DNA of 64,000 bases from JAJPKK01 sp963702755 (GTDB lineage: Bacteria > Pseudomonadota > Alphaproteobacteria > Rhizobiales > Xanthobacteraceae): the NCBI GenBank assembly GCA_963702755.1, contig CAVPDZ010000002.1, positions 1 through 64,000 of the forward strand, given 5' to 3'. A program made the position numbers and the translations under genes. Of this stretch, positions 54,804 through 63,407 are shown piece after piece (position 1 is the stretch's first letter; each line of letters begins with the position of its first letter). The notes under the pieces are model-generated. The model ran no database searches, was not told the DNA's origin, and saw only the letters and a list, made by a program, of their open reading frames with translations.

Positions 54804-54917
54804 GTCATGCCCCGCGCACGCGGGGCATCCAGTAACCCCCAAACTATCGAGGAAATAATGCGGTGCCCAAATCGGAGGTCGGTGGTTACTGGGTCGCCCG
54901 GTCAAGCCGGGCGACGA
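54804..54917. repeat. Palindromic intergenic repeat (family B, copy 2)
   Basis: Perfect hairpin ATGCCCCGCG-CA-CGCGGGGCAT (54,807-54,828) followed by CCAGTAACCCCC, a central variable part, and GGTTACTGGGTCGCCCGGTCAAG ending near GACGAC. One stem base pair differs from copy 1 on both sides (C-G here, T-A there). Confidence 0.8.
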
Positions 54918-55004
54918 CAGCGAGGTGGGTTGAGGCGATCCACCGATGGATCGCTGGGTGGGAAACTGCACTGACCAAGTGACAAAGCTGGTGACGCGAC
55001 GGCA

Positions 55005-55706
55005 ATGAAGGACTGGGTTGCCTACTACGATTCCGCGCATTCGATTTACGTGAATGCGCGCCATCGCGACGTGCATTACGCGCGTCTCGCCGACGAGATT
55101 GCGAGCTACGTGCCGTCGCCCTCCGCCGTCGTGCTCGATTATGGCTGTGGCGAGGCGCTCCATGCGGACCGGATCGCCGCGGTCGCGGGCCGTTTGATGC
55201 TCGTCGACGCGGCGCAAAGCGTGCGCGCTCATTTGAGTGCGCGGTTCAAGCAAAATCCGAAGATCATCGTGATCTCGGCCGATGACGCTGGCAACCTGGC
55301 GCCCGAGTCCTGCGATTTCGTCGTGATGCACTCGGTGTCGCAATATCTTTCGGCCGAGGAATTCGACCGCGCGGCGGCGTTGTTTTCCCGTCTCCTCAAA
55401 CCTGGCGGGCTCCTGCTCGTCGGCGATGTCGTACCTCATGGCGTGCCGGCAGCATCGGATGCTGTCGCGCTGCTGCGCTTCGGCTGGCGCGACGGCTTCT
55501 TTCTCGCCGCGATCGGCGGCCTGTTCCGCACTTTCTTTTCCGATTATTGGCGGCTGCGCACCCGCATCGGCCTCACGCGCTATACCGCGGGCGAGATGAC
55601 GCGCAAGCTCGCCGCCGCGGGCTTCGACGTGACGCAGGCGCCGAAGAATCTCGGCCATCTGGACACGCGCATGACTTTCCTTGCGCGCAAGAAGATCAGT
55701 TCGTGA
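55005..55706 (+). CDS. Class I SAM-dependent methyltransferase
   Basis: 233 residues. SAM-binding motif I reads VVLDYGCGEALHADRIAAVA, motif II LMLVDAAQSVRAHLSARF, post-I DFVVMHSVSQYLSAEEFDRA, then LKPGGLLLVGDVVPHG. N-terminal MKDWVAYYDSAHSIYVNARH is characteristic of the alphaproteobacterial family next to mobB. The start is 53 bases before mobB's coding region ends the spacer. Substrate unknown. Confidence 0.88.
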   Translation: MKDWVAYYDSAHSIYVNARHRDVHYARLADEIASYVPSPSAVVLDYGCGEALHADRIAAVAGRLMLVDAAQSVRAHLSARFKQNPKIIVISADDAGNLAPESCDFVVMHSVSQYLSAEEFDRAAALFSRLLKPGGLLLVGDVVPHGVPAASDAVALLRFGWRDGFFLAAIGGLFRTFFSDYWRLRTRIGLTRYTAGEMTRKLAAAGFDVTQAPKNLGHLDTRMTFLARKKISS

Positions 55707-55758
55707 CGTCGATCGCGCGTTGCACCCTGCGTGCGCCGCGAAAATCTATATATGGATC

Positions 55759-56295
55759 ATGCGCATTCTTGGATTTGCCGGCTGGAGCGGATCGGGCAAG
55801 ACGACGCTGCTCGCAAAGGTGATCCCGCGGCTCGTCGCGCGCGGCTTCACTGTCTCGACGGTCAAGCACGCGCACCACGGCTTTGACGTCGATACGCCGG
55901 GCAAGGATTCCCATACTCATCGCGCGGCGGGTGCGACCGAGGTGCTGGTGGCGTCGGGAAAGCGCTGGGCGCTGATGCACGAATTGCGCGCGGCGAGCGA
56001 GCCGACCATTTACGACCTGCTGCAGAAGATGTCGCCGGTCGACTTCGTGCTCATCGAAGGCTTCAAGTCGGCGCTGCACGCTCGCATCGAGGTTTATCGC
56101 AAGGAGGTCGGCAAGCCGCCGTTCCATCCCGAGAACCCGCACGTGGCTGGCATCATCTCCGATACGCCGTTTCCGCATGCGGGGGTGCCGGTGGTGAACA
56201 TCGATGACATAGAGGCCGTGGTCGAACTGGTTCTCGCCAAGGCGGAAAGTCTCGACGCCGCGCTGGCGCGCTGGCGTGCCGCGGGGGGCGCCTAA
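55759..56295 (+). CDS. mobB: Molybdopterin-guanine dinucleotide biosynthesis protein MobB
   Basis: GTP-binding adaptor of MGD cofactor synthesis. 178 residues from ATG 55,759: P-loop ILGFAGWSGSGKTTLLAKVI, then STVKHAHHGFDVDTPGKDSH and FVLIEGFKSALHARIEVYRK, conserved family blocks. mobA is not seen. It fits with molybdoenzymes elsewhere in the genome. Confidence 0.93.
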   Translation: MRILGFAGWSGSGKTTLLAKVIPRLVARGFTVSTVKHAHHGFDVDTPGKDSHTHRAAGATEVLVASGKRWALMHELRAASEPTIYDLLQKMSPVDFVLIEGFKSALHARIEVYRKEVGKPPFHPENPHVAGIISDTPFPHAGVPVVNIDDIEAVVELVLAKAESLDAALARWRAAGGA

Positions 56296-56307
56296 GTCCA
56301 GGAGGGC

Positions 56308-57183
56308 TCAGCGGTTTACCAGCACGAGCCCGCCGATCACCAGCGCAACCGCAACGGCAAACGTCGGTGTCATCGGATCGCCCATGATCAGGTGACCCGC
56401 GGCAACGCCGAACAGCGGCGTGAGAAAGCTGAACGCCGAGAGGCGGCTTGCCGAGTAGCGCACCACCAATCCGAACCAGATCGTGAAGGTGATGGCGACG
56501 ACCCAGATCGCCTGGTAGGCGAGCCAGCCGATCGCCGCCGCGCTCGGCGCCGCATCCATGCGTTCGCCGAATGCGATGGCGGCGATGAGAAAGACGAGCG
56601 CCGAGACTGCGAGCTGATAGCACGTGGTTTTCTCGGTCGGTATCTTCGAAAGCACGCTGCCCTTGATCACAAGAGTCGTGGCGGACCAGAGCGCGCCGCC
56701 GATGATCATCAGGCCATCGCCGATGAGCGTTGCGGAGCTGACGCTCGGGTCCGGCACTCCCATCGCGACGACGATCCCGGCGAACGCAAGGCCAAGACCG
56801 GCCCATTGCAGCGGCGAGAGGCGTTCATGCAGGAAAAGCCGCGCGCCGAGCGCAATGAAAAGCGGCGCGGTGTAGACGAAGATCACGCCGCGGCTCGCCG
56901 TGGTCAGCATGAGGCCGCGATAGATGAAGCCGAATTCGACCCCGAACAGGACGCCGGCGACGATGCCCATGACGAGCGTGCCGTCCCGCTCCAGGATCCT
57001 GACGCCGCGCAGGCGCGCGATGAGGAAAACAAGCGGCAGCGCTGCCACCGAGCGCAGGACGCCTTGCGTGAACGGCGGAAATCCGATGAGGGCGAGCTTG
57101 ATGGCAACTTGATTGAGCCCCCAGCTTGCGCACAGCACAACCATGATGGCGCAGGCGGCAGCATCGAGCGGGCGGGGGTTCAC
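56308..57183 (-). CDS. EamA/DMT-family transporter
   Basis: About 291 residues, ten TM helices in two EamA repeats. Start taken at GTG 57,183 (VNPRPLDAAACAIMVVLCAS), matching family N-termini. Repeat 1: WGLNQVAIKLALIGFPPFTQ; repeat 2: SALVFLIAAIAFGERMDAAP and FLTPLFGVAAGHLIMGDPMT. Likely an exporter of amino acids or metabolites. Convergent with mobB, 12 bases apart. Confidence 0.9.
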   Translation of the reverse strand: MNPRPLDAAACAIMVVLCASWGLNQVAIKLALIGFPPFTQGVLRSVAALPLVFLIARLRGVRILERDGTLVMGIVAGVLFGVEFGFIYRGLMLTTASRGVIFVYTAPLFIALGARLFLHERLSPLQWAGLGLAFAGIVVAMGVPDPSVSSATLIGDGLMIIGGALWSATTLVIKGSVLSKIPTEKTTCYQLAVSALVFLIAAIAFGERMDAAPSAAAIGWLAYQAIWVVAITFTIWFGLVVRYSASRLSAFSFLTPLFGVAAGHLIMGDPMTPTFAVAVALVIGGLVLVNR

Positions 57184-57426
57184 GAATGCCGGCTTTGTTG
57201 AGAGTTTGTTGGCGGGAGGAGAGAGATTAGGCGCGGCGACGCGGCCGTGGTAAAACTGCCACGAACGATCGGCTAAGATCACGTCGCGATGACGGGCAGC
57301 ATCGCAATCTACCTGCTGCCCGCAATTTAGGCAAAACATCAGCCCGCTTCGCTGCGCATAGCTGTGCCCAACACTTGGCACAAGCTCCGCGCAAGATTTC
57401 CAACCCCCAAACCGACAGGATTGATC

Positions 57427-58209
57427 ATGCTGAAAGGAAAAAATGCGGTCGTCACCGGCTCGACCTCCGGCATCGGCCTCGCCATCGCTCGTGCGCTCGC
57501 GCAGGACGGCGCCAACGTCATGATCAACGGCTTTGGCGCCGCGGCCGATATCGAGAAGGAACGCGCCGGGATTGAATCCGAGTTCCGCGTCAAATCGATC
57601 TATTCGCCGGCCGACATGACCAAGCCGGCCGAGATCGCGGCCATGATCAAGACTGCGGAGACGACGCTCGGCTCGGTGGACATTCTCGTCAACAATGCCG
57701 GCATCCAATATGTCGCCCCGATCGAGGAGTTCCCGATCGAGAAATGGGATCAGATCATCGCCATCAACCTGTCGTCGGCGTTTCACCTGATGCGGGCAGC
57801 GGTGCCCGGCATGAAGGCGCGCAAATGGGGCCGCATCATCTCGACCGCGTCGGCGCACTCGCTGGTCGCCTCGCCGTTCAAGGTCGCCTACGTGTCGGCG
57901 AAACACGGCATCGCGGGCATGACCAAGACGGTGGCGCTCGAAGTTGCGACCTTCGGCATCACGGTCAATTGCATCAGCCCCGGCTATGTATGGACGCCGC
58001 TCGTCGCCAAGCAGATCCCCGAGCAAATGAAGGCGCGCAACATGACCGAGGAGCAGGTCAAGCACGATGTTCTGCTCGCCGCGCAGCCGACCAAGCAGTT
58101 CGTCACCGTCGAGCAGGTCGCATCGCTCGCGCTTTATCTGTGCTCGGACGCCGCGGCGCAGATCACCGGCGCCAACCTGTCGATCGATGGCGGGTGGACC
58201 GCTGAGTGA
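57427..58209 (+). CDS. bdhA: 3-hydroxybutyrate dehydrogenase
   Basis: Short-chain dehydrogenase interconverting 3-hydroxybutyrate and acetoacetate with NAD, final step of PHB breakdown. 260 residues. NAD motif TGSTSGIGLAIARAL, NNAGIQYVAPIEEF, catalytic STASAHSLVASPFKVAYVSA with Y-x3-K, and the BdhA-specific KQIPEQMKARNMTEEQVKHD. Overlaps the following patatin gene (GTGA). Confidence 0.93.
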   Translation: MLKGKNAVVTGSTSGIGLAIARALAQDGANVMINGFGAAADIEKERAGIESEFRVKSIYSPADMTKPAEIAAMIKTAETTLGSVDILVNNAGIQYVAPIEEFPIEKWDQIIAINLSSAFHLMRAAVPGMKARKWGRIISTASAHSLVASPFKVAYVSAKHGIAGMTKTVALEVATFGITVNCISPGYVWTPLVAKQIPEQMKARNMTEEQVKHDVLLAAQPTKQFVTVEQVASLALYLCSDAAAQITGANLSIDGGWTAE

Positions 58210-59288
58210 GCATCACCACCGATGAGAAAGTCGCGGCCGCCAAGCCTGCGGTCGCGAAGAAGCGCATCAATATCGCTCTCCAGGGTGGCGGCGCCCACGG
58301 CGCCTTCACCTGGGGCGTGCTCCATCATTTGCTCGAGGACGGCCGCATCGAGTTTGAAGGCGTCTCCGGTGCGTCGGCTGGCGCCATCAACGCGGTGATG
58401 CTCGCCGATGGCTTGGCGCGCGGCGGGACGGCAGAGGCGCAGAAGCGCCTCGCCGATTTTTGGCGCGCGGTCTCGATCAACGGCGACCTGCCGGGAATCC
58501 AGCGCAGCATCATCGAGCGCCTGTTTGCGTTCGTGCCGCTGGAGGGCGTGCCGGTGCAGACGTGGCTCAATGCCTTGGCGCCGTATTTCTCGCCCTACGA
58601 TTTCAATCCGCTGAACCTCAATCCGCTCAAGGGCGTGATCGAAGGTTTCGTCGATTTCGAAGCCGTGCGCGGCTATACCAAGCTCGCGCTCTACGTCAGC
58701 GCCACCAACGTAACGACGGGGCGCCTGCGCATCTTCTCGCGCGACAAGATCACCGCCGATGCGGTGATGGCTTCGGCGTGCCTCCCGAACCTGTTCCAGG
58801 CCGTCACCATCGACGGCGTGCCGTATTGGGACGGCGGCTATCTCGGCAATCCGGTGATCTTTCCGTTTTTTCGCGACACCAAAACCGAGGATGTGCTGGT
58901 GGTGCAGATCAACCCGGTGGAACGCGACGAAATTCCGATCACGTCACGCGACATCGCCAACCGCATCAACGAAATCAGCTTCAATTCCTCGCTGCTGAAC
59001 GAGTATCGCGCGATCGAATTCGTCGGCCGGCTGATCGACCAGGGCCGGCTTCAGCGCGGCACCGGGCTCGGCCAGTATCGCCGCATCAACGCCCACCGCA
59101 TCGTGCTCGGCGACGCCAAGAAGAATTTTTCGGCCGGCACCAAGATGCTGACCGATTACGATTTCTTTCTCATGCTCCACACCGCCGGCCGTCGCGCAGC
59201 GCGACGCTTCCTCGACGAGCATTTCGACGACATCGGCGTGCGCTCGACGTTCGACCTGCGCGCCGAGGCGCAAGCCGAGTGGGCGTGA
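58206..59288 (+). CDS. Patatin-like phospholipase coupled to bdhA
   Basis: 360 residues, GTG start overlapping bdhA. Dyad Ser57 in VSGASAGAINAVML and Asp209 in PYWDGGYLGNPVI; oxyanion loop ALQGGGAHGAFTWGVLHHLL. The pairing bdhA-patatin is common in Rhizobiales and suggests a role in granule or lipid turnover, but this is context, not sequence. C-terminal region (NEISFNSSLLNEYRAIEFVG) is typical of the group without DUF3734. Confidence 0.92.
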   Translation: MSITTDEKVAAAKPAVAKKRINIALQGGGAHGAFTWGVLHHLLEDGRIEFEGVSGASAGAINAVMLADGLARGGTAEAQKRLADFWRAVSINGDLPGIQRSIIERLFAFVPLEGVPVQTWLNALAPYFSPYDFNPLNLNPLKGVIEGFVDFEAVRGYTKLALYVSATNVTTGRLRIFSRDKITADAVMASACLPNLFQAVTIDGVPYWDGGYLGNPVIFPFFRDTKTEDVLVVQINPVERDEIPITSRDIANRINEISFNSSLLNEYRAIEFVGRLIDQGRLQRGTGLGQYRRINAHRIVLGDAKKNFSAGTKMLTDYDFFLMLHTAGRRAARRFLDEHFDDIGVRSTFDLRAEAQAEWA

Positions 59289-59315
59289 GCAGAAACGGGT
59301 CATCTACAAAAGCAG

Positions 59316-59422
59316 GTCGTTCCGGGGGCCGAGCGCAGCTCGGCAGCCCGGAATCCATACTCCGCAGTCCGCGTTCATGGATTCCGGGCTGCCTCCGCTT
59401 CGCTGCGGCGCCCCGGAATGAC
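59316..59422. repeat. Palindromic intergenic repeat (family A, copy 2)
   Basis: Outer TCGTTCCGGGG/CCCCGGAATGA with one mismatch, and a perfect inner inverted repeat GCAGCCCGGAATCCAT (59,343-59,358) with ATGGATTCCGGGCTGC (59,377-59,392). The inner stem differs from copy 1 by compensated changes. Confidence 0.85.
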
Positions 59423-59452
59423 AGCGGTGGAATGCTGCGATAACTTCGAGCG

Positions 59453-60028
59453 ATGGCCTCGCCTCTCGACCATCCGCTGCACTCGGCGAACTTTCGCGGC
59501 GTGCGTCTCGATGTCGTCGTCGGCGACATCACGACGCTTGCGGTTGACGCGATCGTCAATGCGGCGAACCGCACCTTGCTCGGCGGCGGCGGCGTCGACG
59601 GCGCGATCCATCGCGGCGCCGGGCCGGAACTCCGCGACGCCTGCGAGGCGCTTGGCGGCTGCGAGACCGGCGGCGCGAAAATCACGGCGGGCTATCGCCT
59701 GCCGGCGCGCCACATCATCCACGCGGTCGGGCCGGTCTGGCATGGCGGCGGCCGCAACGAGGACGAACTGCTCGCCTCCTGCTATCGCTCTGCGCTTGCG
59801 CTCGCGGTCGAGCATCGCCTGGCGTCGATTGCGTTTCCTGCCATTTCGACGGGCATCTATGGGTTCCCGCCGGATCGGGCGGCGCATATCGCGGTGGCGA
59901 CCGTGATAAGCGGACTAGAGGCTGCCGGCACCGTCCGCCACGTGGCCTTCTGCTGCTTCAGCCGCGATGCCGCCCGCCATCACGAGCACGCCTTCCGCGA
60001 GCACGGCCTCATTACGGATGGGGCTTAG
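59453..60028 (+). CDS. Macro domain protein (O-acetyl-ADP-ribose deacetylase-like)
   Basis: Binds ADP-ribose derivatives. 191 residues. Family motifs: LDVVVGDITTLAVDAIVNAA, GGGGVDGAIHRGAGPELRDA, GGAKITAGYRLPARHIIHAV and AISTGIYGFPPDRAAHIAVA. Matches the YmdB/MacroD-type group with the catalytic-loop residues present. Confidence 0.94.
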   Translation: MASPLDHPLHSANFRGVRLDVVVGDITTLAVDAIVNAANRTLLGGGGVDGAIHRGAGPELRDACEALGGCETGGAKITAGYRLPARHIIHAVGPVWHGGGRNEDELLASCYRSALALAVEHRLASIAFPAISTGIYGFPPDRAAHIAVATVISGLEAAGTVRHVAFCCFSRDAARHHEHAFREHGLITDGA

Positions 60029-60096
60029 ATCATCTTGTGGTCGATCGACGAAAGTTTTCTGCAAAAAGCTCCGCCGAAATCCGAAAATCCCCGCGT

Positions 60097-60229
60097 TCCG
60101 TCGTCGGGCGGCCGCGCTTGCGCGGCCCTCGAAGGACGATCGGCCGCCGTCGTGCCCCAACAGGATTGGTGGCGATGCCTCGGCCGGCGTCCTTCGAGGC
60201 TCGCAGCGCCCGCGCCTCGGGACGACGGA
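60097..60229. repeat. Palindromic intergenic repeat (family D)
   Basis: Outer TCCGTCGTC/GACGACGGA (60,097-60,105; 60,221-60,229), local hairpin GGCCGCGC-TT-GCGCGGCC (60,110-60,127), and a perfect 12-bp inverted repeat CCTCGAAGGACG (60,127-60,138) / CGTCCTTCGAGG (60,188-60,199). Only one copy is in the window, but its style matches dispersed repeats of Bradyrhizobium relatives. The 320-base gap around it holds no gene. Confidence 0.7.
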
Positions 60230-60349
60230 GGAGGGTTTCCGGGTGACGGAAAACGTGGCCCGGTCGTGGAAAGCCCCGCGTCCGTGGGCGAAGGGAACAT
60301 GGCTGGGGAAGGTTCGATCGGCGCCGGCGGGTGCCGCCGGCCGTCGCGA

Positions 60350-60541
60350 TCAGGCGGCGGCGGTAAGGCCCCTCACGGCGACGTCGGCGCGGTTTGCGTG
60401 CTTGGCGCGCCAGGCCGGGCCGGGGCCGCGCATGTAGTGCTGCTCGGGCCGGTACGCATCGAACAGGTCCTTGCGGAGCGAGCGCCACAACGATGCGATG
60501 GCAACGCTCACCTGGGGGCTTTTCCTGTTTGCGGTGGCCAT
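60350..60541 (-). CDS. Small basic hypothetical protein
   Basis: 63 residues from ATG 60,541: MATANRKSPQVSVAIASLWR, SLRKDLFDAYRPEQHYMRGP, then a basic tail. Composition is natural and the codon use matches neighbours, but no SD is evident and no family is recognised. An upstream in-frame start adds 13 Arg-rich residues that look noncoding. Confidence 0.4.
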   Translation of the reverse strand: MATANRKSPQVSVAIASLWRSLRKDLFDAYRPEQHYMRGPGPAWRAKHANRADVAVRGLTAAA

Positions 60542-60904
60542 GACAGTCGTCCGTCTTCGGGGTCTCAGTGGTCGCTTCATGAGTTGGTCGATCGATCACA
60601 GGCCAAGGTTCATGGCGCCGATGGTCGGACGAAAGTCGTTAAAAACTGGTGAGAATGCAGGGCAATGCCGCCCCCAAGCGGCGGGGCTTTCGCCGTCATA
60701 GTTGCTGCAAGCTTGCGCGAGTGCCCGGCGCTCTCCCGGATCGATGCAAGCAGGCATTTGCAATTTGGCGCAGGTCGCGCCAAGCCCTCGCGCACGCCGT
60801 TTTTCTCGTGCGCTCGCCAGCCTCGCCGGGCGACTTGCCCTTTGCAGCCGGCGTCGTTACATCACCGCCGACTTCCCGAAATCCTCAGCGAGGGCAGGCC
60901 CGCG
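60542..60904. other. Leader region of ettA, no gene supported
   Basis: About 360 bases. Open frame continues upstream from ettA without a good start, and its translation is rich in Arg/Pro/Ser. It presumably holds the ettA promoter and untranslated leader. No hairpin of note was found. Confidence 0.4.
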
Positions 60905-62557
60905 ATGGCCCGACAATTCATCTATCACATGCAGGGTCTCTCGAAGACCTACCCGCCTAATCGCAAGATATTGGAAAATATCAATCTTTCGTTCTATCCC
61001 GACGCCAAGATCGGCGTGCTCGGCGTCAACGGCTCGGGCAAATCGACCCTGCTGCGCATCATGGCCGGCATGGACAAGGAATACAGCGGCGACGGCTGGG
61101 TCGCGGAGGGGGCGCGGGTCGGCTACCTGCCGCAGGAGCCGCAGCTCGATGAGAGCAAGTCGGTGCGCGAGAACGTCATGGAAGGGGTGGCCGCCAGCAA
61201 GGCGATCCTCGACCGCTACAACGAACTCGCCATGAATTATTCCGACGAGACCGCGGACGAGATGACCAAGCTCCAGGACGAGATCGAGGCCAAGGGGCTG
61301 TGGGACCTCGATTCCAAGGTCGACCAGGCCATGGAGGCGCTGGTCTGCCCGCCGGACGATGCCGATGTGTCCAAGCTTTCCGGCGGCGAGCGCCGTCGCG
61401 TCGCCTTATGCCGCCTGCTCTTGGAACAGCCTGAGCTGCTGCTGCTCGACGAACCGACGAACCACCTCGACGCCGAGACCGTGAACTGGCTCGAAGGCCA
61501 TCTGCGCAATTATCCGGGCGCGATCCTGATCGTGACCCACGACCGCTACTTTCTGGACAACGTCACCGGCTGGATTCTCGAACTCGATCGCGGTCGCGGC
61601 ATCCCCTACGAGGGCAACTATTCATCCTGGCTCGGGCAGAAGAAGAAGCGGCTCGAGCAGGAGGGCCGCGAGGAAGCGGCGCACCAGCGCACGCTCGCCC
61701 GCGAGCAGGAGTGGATCGCCGCGAGCCCGCGCGCCCGCCAGGCGAAATCCAAGGCGCGCTATCAGCGCTACGAGGAATTGCTCGCCAAGGCCTCCGAGAA
61801 GGCGCCGACCACGGCCCAGATCGTCATTCCGGTCGCCGAGCGGCTCGGCCAGAACGTCGTCGAGTTCGACCATCTCTCGAAGGCTTTCGGCGACAACCTC
61901 CTGATCGAAGACCTCACCTTCAAGCTGCCGCCCGGCGGCATCGTCGGCGTCATTGGGCCGAACGGCGCCGGCAAGACCACGCTGTTTCGTATGATCACCG
62001 GCCAGGAGAAGCCCGACGGCGGCTCGATCAAGATCGGCGAGTTCGTCACGCTCGGCTATGTCGACCAGTCGCGCGACACCCTCAACGCCAAGGCGACCGT
62101 GTGGGAGGAGATCTCCGGCGGCCTCGACCAGCTCCAACTCGGCAAGCGCGAGGTGAACTCGCGCGCCTATTGCGGGGCGTTCAACTTCAAGGGCGCCGAT
62201 CAGCAGAAGAAAGTGGGCACGCTCTCGGGCGGCGAGCGCAACCGCGTGCATCTCGCCAAGATGCTCAAATCGGGCGCCAACGTTCTGCTGCTCGACGAGC
62301 CGACCAACGACCTCGACGTCGACACCTTGCGCGCGCTCGAAGAAGCGCTGGAGGATTTCGCCGGCTGCGCCGTCATCATCAGCCACGACCGCTGGTTCCT
62401 CGACCGCATCGCGACCCACATCCTCGCCTTCGAGGGCGACAGCCATGTCGAGTGGTTCGAGGGCAACTTCCAGGACTACGAGGCCGACAAGATGCGCCGC
62501 CTCGGCACCGACACGATCATCCCGCACCGCCTGAAGTACAAGAAGTTCACGCGTTAA
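60905..62557 (+). CDS. ettA: ABC-F protein, energy-dependent translational throttle EttA
   Basis: 550 residues from ATG 60,905. Ribosome-associated ABC-F ATPase that gates the first elongation step according to ADP/ATP. Two ABC domains: Walker A GVNGSGKSTLLRIMAG and GPNGAGKTTLFRMITG; signatures LSGGERRRVALCRLLLE and LSGGERNRVHLAKMLK; Walker B LLLLDEPTNHLDAETVNWLE and LLLDEPTNDLDVDTLRALEE. The linker has the arm-like AASPRARQAKSKARYQRYEE. C-terminus RLKYKKFTR is typical. Confidence 0.95.
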   Translation: MARQFIYHMQGLSKTYPPNRKILENINLSFYPDAKIGVLGVNGSGKSTLLRIMAGMDKEYSGDGWVAEGARVGYLPQEPQLDESKSVRENVMEGVAASKAILDRYNELAMNYSDETADEMTKLQDEIEAKGLWDLDSKVDQAMEALVCPPDDADVSKLSGGERRRVALCRLLLEQPELLLLDEPTNHLDAETVNWLEGHLRNYPGAILIVTHDRYFLDNVTGWILELDRGRGIPYEGNYSSWLGQKKKRLEQEGREEAAHQRTLAREQEWIAASPRARQAKSKARYQRYEELLAKASEKAPTTAQIVIPVAERLGQNVVEFDHLSKAFGDNLLIEDLTFKLPPGGIVGVIGPNGAGKTTLFRMITGQEKPDGGSIKIGEFVTLGYVDQSRDTLNAKATVWEEISGGLDQLQLGKREVNSRAYCGAFNFKGADQQKKVGTLSGGERNRVHLAKMLKSGANVLLLDEPTNDLDVDTLRALEEALEDFAGCAVIISHDRWFLDRIATHILAFEGDSHVEWFEGNFQDYEADKMRRLGTDTIIPHRLKYKKFTR

Positions 62558-62560
62558 CCG

Positions 62561-62977
62561 CTAGCGCGGGAATCCGACGTCCGGTGTGATCAGTTCAACG
62601 TCGGGAAAGTAGGTCTTGAAGCGTTGCTGATCGCGCGTAAGTAGCGCGAAACCGGCTACGAACGCGTGCGCGCCGATAAAGAAATCGGGCAATACGCCAG
62701 TGCGTGTTCCGCCCTTGGCGCGGTATTGCTGAAAAGCCTTGCCTGCCATGAAAAGTGCGGACATCGGCGTGCGCGCGATCTCGACATCGAGATCGGCAAG
62801 GGCGGCGTTCAGTTTGGTTTCGGATTCTGCGCGAACCGCGAGCTCGGCATAGACAATTTCATTGATGAACAACGGGCTGGCGAGGCCCCGTTGGACTAAA
62901 GCATCTGCGGACCACGCGTACCAAGTCGGGTCCATGGTAAGTACGTCGACCAGAACATTGGTATCGACAAGCGTCAC
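62561..62977 (-). CDS. vapC: PIN-domain toxin VapC
   Basis: Ribonuclease toxin of a type II module. The GTG at 62,977 overlaps the antitoxin stop (GTGA), favouring this start (MTLVDTNVLVDVLTMDP); GTG 62,995 would add six residues. 138 residues. Acidic active site: D in LVDTNVLVD, E in NEIVYAELAV, D in VLPDFFIGAHA and D in LLTRDQQRFK. Cognate antitoxin lies directly upstream. Confidence 0.92.
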   Translation of the reverse strand: MTLVDTNVLVDVLTMDPTWYAWSADALVQRGLASPLFINEIVYAELAVRAESETKLNAALADLDVEIARTPMSALFMAGKAFQQYRAKGGTRTGVLPDFFIGAHAFVAGFALLTRDQQRFKTYFPDVELITPDVGFPR

Positions 62978-63237
62978 TTTTTCGACGGCCGCCACTCCGC
63001 ACTTTCGCCTCTGCTCATCTCCATGAGTTCGTCAGTCGTGATGCCGCGAATGATCCGCCTTTTGGCGACAGCCTCCAGCCGTTGCCGGTAATTGCGGCTC
63101 GCTCCCGGCTTCTCGATGTAGACCCCGCCCGTCGCGGTCGCGCGGACCTCGACCTTGTCGCCGGGCTTGAGACCCACGGCCTCGCGCACCTTCTTTGGCA
63201 GCGTGACTTGCCCTTTCACGGTGATTGTTGTTGTCAT
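62974..63237 (-). CDS. vapB: AbrB/SpoVT-type antitoxin VapB
   Basis: 87 residues from ATG 63,237 (MTTTITVKGQVTLPKKVREA). Swapped-hairpin AbrB DNA-binding domain VGLKPGDKVEVRATATGGVY, followed by a C-terminal helix (QRLEAVAKRRIIRGITTDEL) that should wrap VapC. Presumed to autoregulate the operon with VapC. Confidence 0.9.
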   Translation of the reverse strand: MTTTITVKGQVTLPKKVREAVGLKPGDKVEVRATATGGVYIEKPGASRNYRQRLEAVAKRRIIRGITTDELMEMSRGESAEWRPSKK

Positions 63238-63407
63238 TTCAGCCTCGGTTTTACTTTTGGCGAAAATGTAATACCAGCCGTCGTCGCCGTCGAATTCACG
63301 CCCCGGCATGCGATTTTGGCGCCCACATTAAGACGTTGTTTACGGGCAGGTATCTGTTTCCGATTCGTCTAAGTTCGTAGAACGTTCAGGCGATTTGCAC
63401 AGATGAC

